A stretch of 64,000 bases of DNA from positions 1-64,000 of the forward strand of contig JADGNQ010000004.1 in NCBI GenBank assembly GCA_017883385.1. Direction: 5' to 3'. Under the pieces are notes generated by a model. The model worked only from the letters and a program-made list of their open reading frames with translations. It did no database searches and was not told the origin of the DNA. The DNA comes from Candidatus Sulfotelmatobacter sp. GTDB lineage: Bacteria; Acidobacteriota; Terriglobia; Terriglobales; Acidobacteriaceae. Below, piece after piece: positions 1 to 7,715 of the stretch. Positions within the stretch are counted from its first letter, which is position 1; every line of letters begins with the position of its first letter. Position numbers and translations under genes: made by a program.

Positions 1-185
1 GGAATAAGATTCGACTCGATGAGCCGTTCAATGCTCTCCTCGGTTATGCAGACCGCACGTCCGACTTTGACAAAGTCGAGATTCTTACGTTTCAGGAACC
101 AATCGCGCAAAGTAGCCTTCTTCACTCCGAGCCGTTCCGCTGCGCTGTCTAGCCGCACCAATCTGCGCATTTCAGTCTTTGACAT
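1..185 (-). CDS. Excisionase-like helix-turn-helix protein (partial, 3' end off the window)
   Basis: An open reading frame runs leftward from ATG at 185 to the window edge without a stop (61 codons seen). It begins MSKTEMRRLVRLDSAAERLG and continues with a VKKATLRDWF helix-turn-helix and a KVGRAVCITEESIERLI wing. That is the layout of the MerR-like HTH_17 / excisionase DNA-binding fold: a short helix-turn-helix, a 'V.VGR...I' strand and a last helix ending in 'RLI'. It is transcribed divergently from the zinc-finger and integrase genes. Next to an integrase, a recombination directionality factor is the natural reading. Plain transcriptional regulation is equally possible from the sequence alone. 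Confidence 0.7.
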   Translation of the reverse strand, partial: MSKTEMRRLVRLDSAAERLGVKKATLRDWFLKRKNLDFVKVGRAVCITEESIERLIESNLI

Positions 186-220
186 CGACAAGGCTACAAG
201 CGTATTATTTAGCGGTCAAT

Positions 221-1165
221 ATGAATTACACGCATAGTGGTAAGTTACCGCTAAGTCCTTATTCTATGTTCTCTGTCCTGCCTGAACGAGGACGGGACGG
301 AGAAGACTATCCCTCGCTCGCTCAATTCAGGCTGATAGGAACCGCCGTGATAGGCGAGGATCTGGTCGGCATTCGAGGAGGCAACGGTCTATCCGATGGA
401 TACAATCCCTTCGATCTGTACGGTCGGGCAGAGCGCGCAAGAGGCAAGCCGCTTCCCCCACACCTGGTGTTTGCGGAACTGGACGAACGCAACCCGAGTG
501 ACGCATGCGCCTTTCTGAATGCATACGGCCCTTTGGAAGGAACGAGTAACTACCGGCTGTTGAGCCTAGATGAACTACGGCAGTGGAAAAAAACAGCATC
601 CAGAAGTCCCGTCCCAGAGGTGTACTTCGGCTCATTGCTCGGTGAAGTTCCACTGCTACCCGATCTTCCATCTCCACAGGATGACCATTATGAGTACTCT
701 CTCAGGCAGTTTTGGAGAGCCCAAGGAGATTTCGAGTTTAGCCTGCGACTGCATGCGGCGCTAGTTGCCCGAAGGGACCGGCTTCAAAAGCTCAAGCAAG
801 TCCTAGCAACCAAGGAGACAAAATGCGACTTCAGGGGTCCAAATCAAGAACGCCAGTATGTCAACTGGGCGCGGGAATTCGTGATGACGACCATGAATGC
901 GAACCTTTCGACCTTGCAGCCCAGGGTTGCGAGAGTGCCGAACACGGGCGCCGTTACCGGCGTCTGGGGGTGCTACACACTGCTCGAGGCTATGTACTTG
1001 ATGCTGTTCTTGGACATCGCAGGATGGACTGGGCGAATCACACAGTGCGAGAAATGCTGTTTACTGTTCTATACAACCTTGGACAGGGGGAACTATTGCA
1101 GCCCTGTGTGCGAGAATCGCGCCCGTGCACTTCGCGCCTACCACAATAGGAAAGGTGAATCATGA
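221..1165 (+). CDS. Element-borne protein with C-terminal CGNR-like zinc finger
   Basis: About 314 residues from ATG 221; an upstream in-frame start at 179 would overlap the divergent HTH gene. The N-terminal 260 residues resemble nothing I recognise. The C-terminus has a compact metal site, C276-x2-C279 then C293-x3-C297 followed by ENRARALRAYHNRK. This matches the shape of the CGNR zinc finger (C..C, then CS..C.NR.K.R.Y..R), a proposed nucleic-acid-binding module. The gene ends in an ATGA overlap with the integrase, so the two are probably translationally coupled. Codon use is visibly less GC-rich than in the chromosomal genes to the right, as expected for transferred DNA. The function is unknown; an accessory role in the element is inferred from position. 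Confidence 0.6.
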   Translation: MNYTHSGKLPLSPYSMFSVLPERGRDGEDYPSLAQFRLIGTAVIGEDLVGIRGGNGLSDGYNPFDLYGRAERARGKPLPPHLVFAELDERNPSDACAFLNAYGPLEGTSNYRLLSLDELRQWKKTASRSPVPEVYFGSLLGEVPLLPDLPSPQDDHYEYSLRQFWRAQGDFEFSLRLHAALVARRDRLQKLKQVLATKETKCDFRGPNQERQYVNWAREFVMTTMNANLSTLQPRVARVPNTGAVTGVWGCYTLLEAMYLMLFLDIAGWTGRITQCEKCCLLFYTTLDRGNYCSPVCENRARALRAYHNRKGES

Positions 1166-2373
1166 TGGCAATCTACAGACCAACAAAGGACTCCCAAGTT
1201 TGGTGGTACGACTTCATTTTTGAGGGACAGCGTGTGCGAGAAAGCACCAAAACTCGCTCCAAGACCGTTGCCAAGGATGCAGAAAAAATCAGGCGACGAG
1301 AATTGGAGGAGAGTTACAACGGGATCAAGCGTCGCGACCGCGCAAAGCTCTTTTCGGTCGCCGCCGAAGAGTGGCTCGTCCTAAAGGGACTCACTCTTGC
1401 GGCGTCGTCCCAGCGCATCGAGCGCGACAATTTGAAACATCTCCGTCCGAAGTTCGAGAAGCGCCTCGTTACCGACATTCAAGCAAAGGATGTGGCTCAC
1501 TACCAGCAAGGGCGACTCTCCGAAGGCGCTGCACCCAAAACAATCAACCTCGAAATCGGTACGTTACGCGCCATCCTGCGTCGCCATCGTGTCTGGGCAG
1601 AAATACAGCAAGACGTTCGGATGCTCCCCGCCCTCGATGACGTTGGGCACGCCATCACGCAACAAGAAGAGGCCGCCTTGCTCACTGCCTGCCTTCAGAG
1701 CCGCTGCCGCTGCCTCTATGTTGCCGTCATGTTGGCCCTGAACACCGGAATGCGCTATAGCGAAATCCGATTGTTGAGCTGGAGGCAAGTCGACTTTGCA
1801 GCACGGACCCTGACTGTAGGCAAATCGAAGTCGCCGACCAGCACCGGGCGCGCAATCCCGCTCAACGCTCGCATCCATAACGTATTGGAGATGTGGGCTG
1901 GAGAGTTCCCGCACCGTCAAGCCGCGCATTTTGTTTTCCCGCGCGAGAAGTATGGCGCCGCAGGACAAGAGGCTAAGTTCGGCTTCACCGGAGGCTCCGT
2001 TGTTTACGGTACCGATCCGACCCGTCCCATTGGAAACTGGAAGGAAGCTTGGGAAAAAGCAAAACTTCGAGGTGGCGAGATTCTGGGCCGCAAAACGGAG
2101 CAAGAAGAGTCAGAGCCGATCCGGTGCCGCTTTCACGATCTCCGCCATACCGCGGTAACCAGGTTGCTGGAGGCCGGCATTCCCTATCCGGTCGTCGCAA
2201 GTGTCATGGGATGGTCCGCGGCAACGGCTATTCGCATGGCGAAGCGCTATGGCCATATTGGGAACCACGCCCTCCGTGCTGCAGTCGACGTGTTGGGAAG
2301 AACAAGAATTCCTTCGGGGTCCCTCAAAAAGTCCCCAAAGTCGCGGGAGGCAGGAAATGCAGCTATTCAGTAA
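1162..2373 (+). CDS. Tyrosine recombinase / integrase
   Basis: A 403-residue site-specific recombinase. The N-terminal part (about 60-150) looks like a SAM-like core-binding domain. The catalytic domain carries the expected residues: R198 in TGMRYSEIRLLSW, the lysine-bearing beta-hairpin GKSKSPTSTGRAIPL, H325 and R328 in HDLRH, W351 in the position of the second His/Trp, and nucleophile Y363 in KRYGH. The set is complete, so the enzyme should be active. The start may be ATG 1162 (ATGA overlap with the preceding gene) or the adjacent ATG 1165. The gene ends 15 bases from the 3' end of a tRNA-Asn gene, the usual place for an integrase whose attachment site is the tRNA 3' end. Confidence 0.93.
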   Translation: MMAIYRPTKDSQVWWYDFIFEGQRVRESTKTRSKTVAKDAEKIRRRELEESYNGIKRRDRAKLFSVAAEEWLVLKGLTLAASSQRIERDNLKHLRPKFEKRLVTDIQAKDVAHYQQGRLSEGAAPKTINLEIGTLRAILRRHRVWAEIQQDVRMLPALDDVGHAITQQEEAALLTACLQSRCRCLYVAVMLALNTGMRYSEIRLLSWRQVDFAARTLTVGKSKSPTSTGRAIPLNARIHNVLEMWAGEFPHRQAAHFVFPREKYGAAGQEAKFGFTGGSVVYGTDPTRPIGNWKEAWEKAKLRGGEILGRKTEQEESEPIRCRFHDLRHTAVTRLLEAGIPYPVVASVMGWSAATAIRMAKRYGHIGNHALRAAVDVLGRTRIPSGSLKKSPKSREAGNAAIQ

Positions 2374-2388
2374 CCCGCTGAAAAGAAA

Positions 2389-2463
<75 letters not shown>

Positions 2464-2548
2464 GTGTGGTGGACCAGGCTCTGACGGCCCGGCCTACGGC
2501 TATCGGTTCTCATCATAGCATCCCGGGGCAGATCGTGAAAACAGATTG

Positions 2549-2959
2549 CTAATGCACTCCCTGCGCATTCAGGAAGTCGCTGTACCGCTGGTCGATCGTC
2601 TGAATGTGGCTTCGCAGCCACTCCTGCAGGAACGTCATCAACTCCAGCGTGACATTCCCCGTACCTGCGTCGAATTCTTTTTTGAAGGCCACCACTTTGT
2701 CGGTCAGCGCTTTGTGCGCCGCCCGGTGCGCCGGCAGTTGAGGGTATTTGTGCTTCTCCATCAGTCGCTCTTCCGCCGAGAAGTGGTGCACGGTGTAATC
2801 GATCAAACGGTACAGGACGTCTCCTGCAACATCCTTGCCGTGTCCCGAACCCATCGCTTCGTGCAATTCGTTCACCAGGTCGAATAACTTTTTGTGCTGG
2901 TTGTCCATGGCTACCACTTTGACGCTGTAGCTGGGTTTCCATTGAAATAGTGCGTTCAT
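2549..2959 (-). CDS. Bacteriohemerythrin
   Basis: A 136-residue single-domain hemerythrin, an oxygen-binding non-heme di-iron protein of the cytoplasm. All seven iron ligands are visible: H22, H59, E63 (in HHFSAEE), H78 and H82 (HRAAH), H118 and D123 (HIQTID). Length and ligand spacing match stand-alone bacteriohemerythrins, which are thought to store or deliver O2 or to sense it in micro-oxic cells. A ribosome site (GAGAGGAA) precedes the ATG. The gene stands alone, on the opposite strand to the peptidase that follows. Confidence 0.93.
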   Translation of the reverse strand: MNALFQWKPSYSVKVVAMDNQHKKLFDLVNELHEAMGSGHGKDVAGDVLYRLIDYTVHHFSAEERLMEKHKYPQLPAHRAAHKALTDKVVAFKKEFDAGTGNVTLELMTFLQEWLRSHIQTIDQRYSDFLNAQGVH

Positions 2960-3175
2960 CGGTTCCTCTCTCGCGTGTTTCTTGCGACACTCACACCCTC
3001 AGACTAGCCACGAACGGCCGGCGCGGCACAGATCACTTGGGTATATATGCGAAAGGGGCGTTCCCGTTGTGGAGCGTTGTCCCTTTCGGGAAATCCCGGC
3101 CCGCGTTTCTGGTACCCTAACCGGTTGGCCTGGCCACTCCGCTCGCCATGCGCCAACCGCTCTTCCGAGGTATTT

Positions 3176-5452
3176 ATGGCAGGAGGTCTGCGTTTGTTCT
3201 GGGCTCTCTCTTCCCTTTTCCTGGTTGCGGCCGCGGTGTACGCGGGCGATGACTCGCAATCGTCGAATGCTTCTTCCCCCTCAGCGTCTTCTGCTCCGCT
3301 CGCGCCTCCGCAGGCTGAAATCAAGCCCATGGCTGAGATCCTTCACGGCACACGCATCATCGACAACTACCGCTGGCTCGAAGACGGCGCGACTCCCGCC
3401 ACGCAGAAGTGGGTTGCCGAGGAAATGACTTACACTCGCTCCCTGCTCGATCCCCTGCCCGGACGCGAACGCATCCACAAACGTCTGACCGAGTTGCTCT
3501 CGATCGGCAGCGTCACGCCGCCCATGATCGCGGGCAAGCACTACTTCTACACGCGGCGCGAGGGGATGCAGAACCAGCCTATCCTTTATATGCGCGACGG
3601 CCTCAACGGCCCCGACCGCGTCCTGCTCGACGCCAACCAGCTCGCTGCCGACGGCACCATCGCGCTCGACTGGTACCAGCCCAGCGAAAACGGAAAGTAC
3701 GTCGCCTACGGCCTATCGCCCAGCGGCTCCGAGATGAGCACGCTGCACATCATCGAAACCAAAACCGGCACCGTGCTTCCCGACACCATCGAGCGCACCC
3801 GCGCCGCCTCCATCGCCTGGAAGCTCGACAACTCCGGCTTCTACTACACGCGCTATCCGAAAAAAGGAGACGTCCGCGCCGGCCAGGAAATGTACAACCG
3901 CCACGCCTTCTATCACGAACTCTCCAACGATCCCGGCGACACGCATCCCGAAGACAACGACCAGCTCATCTTCGGCGAAGGCCGCGACCCCGAAGACTGG
4001 CCCAACGTGCATCTCTCGAACGATGGCCACTGGCTGCTCATCACCGTCGAGCAAGGCTGGACCAGGTCCGAGCTCTACCTCATGGATCTGAAGGCCGGCA
4101 CTCCGCCCACCCGCGTCACCACCGGCAAGGATTTTCTCTACCGCGCCGAAGTGTACGACGGCAAGCTCTACATCACCACCAACGAGGACGCTCCGCGCTA
4201 CCGTGTCTTCGTCGCCGACGCCGGCAACTACGATCGCGAGGCTTGGAAAGAACTCATCCCGCAATCCGACGCCGTCCTGCAAGGCGTCGCCGTCTTCGGC
4301 GGCAAGCTCTTCGCGCAGTACGAACAGAACGCGTCGTCGCAATTGAAGCTGTTCGATCTCGATGGCAAGAAGATCAGTGACATCGCGCTTCCCGCGATTG
4401 GCACGGTGTTTGGATCGGGCGGACGGTGGGATCGCGACGAGGCTTTCTTTGGGTTTCAGTCATTCACTGTTCCGCCCAGCATTTATCGCATCGATCTCAA
4501 GACGGCACCTCAGGGGCTAAAGCCCGCATCAATGGCGGACTCTGGCGGCACGGCTGGAAGCCGTGCCCTTCCCGAGTCTGCTGGCAATCTGCAGCCGGTC
4601 GTGTGGACCAAGGTCGACGCCCCCTCCATCGATCCCTCCGCCTACGACGTCGCGCAGGAATGGTTCAAGTCGAAAGACGGAACGCGCGTCCCCATGTTCA
4701 TCGTGCACAAGAAGGGTGTTCAGAAAAACGGGAAGAATCCCACGCTGCTCACCGCCTATGGCGGATTCAACGTCAGCCTCACGCCGACCTTCAGCCGCAC
4801 CGCATATTTGTGGATGGAGCACGGCGGCATCTACGCCGTCGCCAACCTGCGCGGCGGGGCAGAATTTGGCGAAGACTGGCACCGCGCCGGCATGCTCGAA
4901 AAGAAGCAGAACGTTTTCGACGACATGACGGCCGCCGCCGAGCACTTGATTGCAGAAAAATATACCGACAAGAATCGCCTCGCCATCCAGGGCGGCTCCA
5001 ACGGAGGCCTGCTCATGGGCGCCATGATCACGCAGCGTCCCGACCTGTTCCGCGCCGTAGTCTGCCAGGTCCCACTCCTCGACATGCTCCACTACCAGGA
5101 TTTCCAGATCGCCAAACTCTGGATCCCCGAATACGGCACCTCCGAAAACCCCGAGCAGTTCAAATGGCTCTACGCCTACTCCCCCTACCACCACGTAAAA
5201 TCCGGCGCAGAGTATCCCGCCATCTTATTCATGACGGCGGACACCGACACGAGAGTCGACCCCATGCACGCAAAGAAGATGTCAGCGTTGATGCAAGCCG
5301 AAGCGAGAAATGGGACGAGTCGGACTCGGCCGATTTTGTTGCGGATTGAGAGTAAGGCGGGGCACGGCGCGGGGAAGCCGGTCACCAAGCAGATTGAGGA
5401 ATTTACGGACGTCTATTCGTTTCTGTTTTGGCAGTTGGGGGTGAGACCGTAG
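3176..5452 (+). CDS. Prolyl oligopeptidase family serine peptidase (S9A), secreted; carries a repeat insertion
   Basis: About 758 residues from ATG 3176, chosen because it begins a clean signal peptide (MAGGLRLFWALSSLFLVAAAVYA) and has GAGG upstream; the longer frame from 3047 adds non-conserved sequence. An N-terminal beta-propeller (HGTRIIDNYRWLED onward) is followed by an alpha/beta-hydrolase domain. The nucleophile is S608 in GGSNGGLL, the acid lies in TADTDTRV, and H730 is in AGHGAGKP. The family cleaves short peptides after proline. The product is probably periplasmic. Compared with the paralogue at 27284-29440, residues about 445-468 are extra and are encoded by a hairpin repeat (4509-4575) that keeps the frame. 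Confidence 0.92.
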   Translation: MAGGLRLFWALSSLFLVAAAVYAGDDSQSSNASSPSASSAPLAPPQAEIKPMAEILHGTRIIDNYRWLEDGATPATQKWVAEEMTYTRSLLDPLPGRERIHKRLTELLSIGSVTPPMIAGKHYFYTRREGMQNQPILYMRDGLNGPDRVLLDANQLAADGTIALDWYQPSENGKYVAYGLSPSGSEMSTLHIIETKTGTVLPDTIERTRAASIAWKLDNSGFYYTRYPKKGDVRAGQEMYNRHAFYHELSNDPGDTHPEDNDQLIFGEGRDPEDWPNVHLSNDGHWLLITVEQGWTRSELYLMDLKAGTPPTRVTTGKDFLYRAEVYDGKLYITTNEDAPRYRVFVADAGNYDREAWKELIPQSDAVLQGVAVFGGKLFAQYEQNASSQLKLFDLDGKKISDIALPAIGTVFGSGGRWDRDEAFFGFQSFTVPPSIYRIDLKTAPQGLKPASMADSGGTAGSRALPESAGNLQPVVWTKVDAPSIDPSAYDVAQEWFKSKDGTRVPMFIVHKKGVQKNGKNPTLLTAYGGFNVSLTPTFSRTAYLWMEHGGIYAVANLRGGAEFGEDWHRAGMLEKKQNVFDDMTAAAEHLIAEKYTDKNRLAIQGGSNGGLLMGAMITQRPDLFRAVVCQVPLLDMLHYQDFQIAKLWIPEYGTSENPEQFKWLYAYSPYHHVKSGAEYPAILFMTADTDTRVDPMHAKKMSALMQAEARNGTSRTRPILLRIESKAGHGAGKPVTKQIEEFTDVYSFLFWQLGVRP
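4509..4575 (+). repeat. Two-hairpin REP-like element inside a coding sequence
   Basis: Two hairpins, GGGCT-AA-AGCCC and CACGGCT-GGA-AGCCGTG, are followed by CCCTTCCCGAG. The same architecture occurs at 38224-38288 and, degenerate, at 61838-61904, both intergenic. Here it interrupts the S9A peptidase gene in frame, just before the catalytic domain, where the paralogue has no equivalent residues. Confidence 0.75.
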
Positions 5453-5524
5453 GGCTTTCACCACGGAGGCACAGAGGCACGGAGAAACCTAGATCAAAGT
5501 GCCCTGGTGCATGCTTTCGTGCTA

Positions 5525-5575
5525 CCCACCCTTTCGCGAAGAATGCGAAAGGATGGGGCACCCGGCTAGCCAGTC
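5525..5575 (+). repeat. Hairpin repeat with GGGGCACCCGGCT tail
   Basis: The stem is CCACCCTTTCGC paired with GCGAAAGGATGGGG, followed by CACCCGGCT. Another copy lies at 52437-52478 with a different but still paired stem (TTCTCGC/GCGAGAA), and a third, interrupted copy lies at 6634-6706. This one sits 3' of the first S9A gene and could also fold as a transcript end, but it has no T run. Confidence 0.65.
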
Positions 5576-5670
5576 GAAGAATCCATTCCAGTTTCGATGA
5601 AGATGAAAATAGGTAAACGTCCCGTCCCTGTATTCCCTCGGTTGGAGTGAAATACTTGTAACCAAACCCT

Positions 5671-6375
5671 TCATGGCTGGCTGCGAGGATCAGCTAGCAG
5701 CCTCCTCGCAAAATTAGCTTCTCCGTAGTGCTGCACTAACGCCAGGGCCATTCGGTACCTGCTTGTAGGGTGGAACACCAGAGTTGGATGAAGCAATTCT
5801 CTGAACATCGCAGCATAGTCTATGAACCGGAACTCCGAGAACTCGTAGTCCTTCCGCGGCATAGCATTCAGAATTGCTGTCAACATCTGGCGGTCGATTT
5901 CCAGTGTTACCAAAGCACAAAGGCACATGTTTAGGACGATGGCCGTGTCGCTCAAGTCGCTCTCGACAAATACCGAAAGTATTCTTACGTTTTGAGTGGC
6001 GTAGGCTTCCTCTCCCAGCCCTAGTTCCTCATTCAAAGCGCGCTTCGCCCAGTGCCTGACGACTTCAACACCCTGGCGACCGTCCTCGAAGTCTTTGAGT
6101 GAGAGGTTTTCCTCAAAAGAACACGACCAGTGTCTCTTATACCATTCTGTCTTGTCGGACCTCTTGGTGATTAGTATCTGGCTATCTCTCGAAATAACCA
6201 CCATCTGCATACTCATCCCGTGAGGAAAGGAAATCGGTTCACCCGACATCAGATCATCGAGAGTACTCGTCAGCAGAGTCGGCGTCGTACGAAGGCACAC
6301 GTCTCGAAAAAACAGGATTTTGCTGAATAGAACCTCCTTTACTTCGAGAATGAGCTTCGGCGCATCTGTAAACAC
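5671..6375 (-). CDS. Nudix-like hydrolase domain protein
   Basis: About 234 residues from GTG 6375. The segment MVVISRDSQILITKRSD starts a typical Nudix strand. ALNEELGL, preceded by ...VVRHWAKR, resembles the RELxEExGL half of the Nudix box, although the first Glu is Ala and the glycine part is unclear. A Nudix fold (hydrolysis of nucleoside-diphosphate-linked compounds, or isopentenyl-diphosphate isomerase-like) is therefore likely but not certain to be active. The gene is noticeably AT-richer than its neighbours. The frame upstream of 6375 is closed by a stop, yet another frame is open to a GTG at 6517 and reads plausibly into this one, so the 5' end may be frameshifted. Confidence 0.55.
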   Translation of the reverse strand: MFTDAPKLILEVKEVLFSKILFFRDVCLRTTPTLLTSTLDDLMSGEPISFPHGMSMQMVVISRDSQILITKRSDKTEWYKRHWSCSFEENLSLKDFEDGRQGVEVVRHWAKRALNEELGLGEEAYATQNVRILSVFVESDLSDTAIVLNMCLCALVTLEIDRQMLTAILNAMPRKDYEFSEFRFIDYAAMFRELLHPTLVFHPTSRYRMALALVQHYGEANFARRLLADPRSQP

Positions 6376-6517
6376 CCGGTGGGTTCTTGGTCAGCATTAG
6401 TAAGTGCCGATCATCTACGAATTTTTTTTCATCGTAGTTTTGACTCTTGTAGGCTGAATAGGCAGGCTGAAGGCCTTGGGTGAACTCGAATTGTGCTGCC
6501 GTGGTCTTAAGGTCCAC
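6376..6517 (-). pseudogene. Possible 5' part of the Nudix-like gene in another frame
   Basis: Read from GTG 6517 this frame gives MDLKTTAAQFEFTQGLQPAY and, further on, HLLMLTKNPPGV, which would join smoothly to FTDAPKLILEV of the downstream frame with a one-base shift near 6375. No ribosome site is obvious for either start. Either the gene is frameshifted or the two frames are unrelated. Confidence 0.3.
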
Positions 6518-6633
6518 CTGCCGTTCGGAAAGCTCCCAGCCCCGGTCCGGCTCAGGACAAGGAACGACAGTCAGGGAGCGATCAACGCCGAAGAAGGGAT
6601 AATGAGCAATTGAAGGGTGCTTCAGGCGCTGTA

Positions 6634-6706
6634 CGACCCACCCCTTCGACTTCGCTCAGGGCAGGCTCTATCTCGTCAAAGGACGGCGAGATAAGGATGG
6701 GGCACC
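6634..6706 (+). repeat. GGGGCACCC hairpin repeat interrupted by the CTCAGGGCAGGCT unit
   Basis: Positions 6642-6667 are one copy of a 26-bp unit that begins CCCTTCGAC and ends CTCAGGGCAGGCT. It is flanked by CCACC on the left and by CTATCTCG...CGAGATAAGGATGGGGCACCC on the right, which is the body of the hairpin family seen at 5525 and 52437. Confidence 0.6.
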
Positions 6707-6733
6707 CGTTCATTATTCTGGGGAGATTGTGTC

Positions 6734-6836
6734 GTCCCTCCGGGACTTGGTTCCACTTTCTCTGCTTACCCCGGACTTACCCTTCGGCTGCGCTCAGGGC
6801 AGGCTGGGGCTAAATTATGCCGCCGCTTTGCGGCTG
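6734..6836 (+). repeat. Composite hairpin repeat (CCCCGGACTTAC family) with nested 26-bp unit
   Basis: A GTCCC-TCC-GGGAC hairpin is followed by CCCCGGACTTAC, the 26-bp CTCAGGGCAGGCT unit (6780-6805), then GGGGCTAA and a GCCGC-CGCTTT-GCGGC hairpin. The uninterrupted form of the same element is at 42073-42119. The whole 6518-7151 gap between genes holds only such repeats; I see no gene in it. Confidence 0.65.
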
Positions 6837-6927
6837 GAGTTTGGTGGAGGTTTAGGTGCGATTCTCCTGTCGCGGGTACGTAGTAGAACTCCTTGAGGCG
6901 ATCATGAAGGCAGAGCGGTGTAGGGAT

Positions 6928-7035
6928 CCCTTCGGCTTCGCTCAGGGCAGGCTTTTCGACTGCGCATGCCGACTCGCTTTGCTCGTCGGCATGCTTCGCT
7001 CAAGATGACAATCGGGTATTGGACGGGGCACCCTC
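6928..7035 (+). repeat. Further 26-bp unit and palindromes upstream of the PD-(D/E)XK gene
   Basis: The CCCTTCGGC...CTCAGGGCAGGCT unit is at 6928-6953. It is followed by a perfect inverted repeat, GCATGCCGAC/GTCGGCATGC, around 6964-6993, then CTTCGCTCAAGATGACA and GGGGCACCC. A related CTTCGCTCAGAATGACA segment is at about 58013-58030. Confidence 0.55.
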
Positions 7036-7151
7036 GCGGGTTCGTGATTTCCACAGGTCCGCTATGTTCATCCAACCTTGACCGAGAAAATCCATTCCCA
7101 AATACTGGCAGCATGAGCCAGCAAAAGAGAGCAGGAGGAAACGGGGGAAAG

Positions 7152-7682
7152 ATGAGGAAAGAGGGCGGCGATTACAGCATGATCTTGCCATGGCTGATGG
7201 CGATGGCGGATCCGGGGGAGGAGTGGTGGAAGCGGTCGAGGAGGAATCCGAAGCGGGCGGGAGAAGTGTCGCAGGTGGCGTTTTTGCTGAAGGCGTCGAC
7301 GTTGGGATTCGGCGTGGCGCTGCCGTGGGGAGACAGCGAGCGCTGGGACTTTGTGGTGTGGGCGCGGGAAGGTGGTCCGATGTTTCGGGTGCAGGTGAAG
7401 GGGACGGGGAGACTGCATCGGCGGGGATATGAGGTGCAGCCGGTGCATGCGACGCGGGGGCAGGGGAAGAAGCGGTACACGAAGAAAGAGATTGATGTGA
7501 TCGCGGCGCATGTGCAGCCGGTGGATGTTTGGTACTTGCTGCCGATTGCCGCGGTGGGGCGGGCGAAGAGTTTGAGGTTCTATCCGGACATCAAGAGCCG
7601 GCGGCCGATGTGGGAGGAATATCGGGAGGCTTGGGATGTGTTGGGAGAACGCGAGGAGAAGGGGCGGCGCAGGAAGAAGTGA
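7152..7682 (+). CDS. PD-(D/E)XK endonuclease-like protein
   Basis: About 176 residues. I chose ATG 7152 because AGGAGG (7133-7138) lies upstream at a tolerable distance; longer in-frame starts at 7113 or 6966 would translate repeat sequence. Residues include GEVSQVAFLLKASTLGFGVA, then GDSERWDFVVW and MFRVQVKGTG. This D-(x)n-QxK arrangement is the core of the PD-(D/E)XK nuclease fold (PDDEXK_5/group-I-intron-endonuclease-like proteins). The conserved helix KKEIDVIAAHVQPVDVWYLLP follows, as in that family. Such proteins are common in acidobacteria as single genes with no known partner. The biological target is unknown. Confidence 0.65.
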   Translation: MRKEGGDYSMILPWLMAMADPGEEWWKRSRRNPKRAGEVSQVAFLLKASTLGFGVALPWGDSERWDFVVWAREGGPMFRVQVKGTGRLHRRGYEVQPVHATRGQGKKRYTKKEIDVIAAHVQPVDVWYLLPIAAVGRAKSLRFYPDIKSRRPMWEEYREAWDVLGEREEKGRRRKK

Positions 7683-7715
7683 GGAGGAGAAAGTGACGGC
7701 TGCGTGATGGCAGCC

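Noticed and set aside
7695-7712. GGCTGC...GCAGCC inverted repeat as terminator between convergent genes
   Set aside because: The stem is short and has no T run on either strand.
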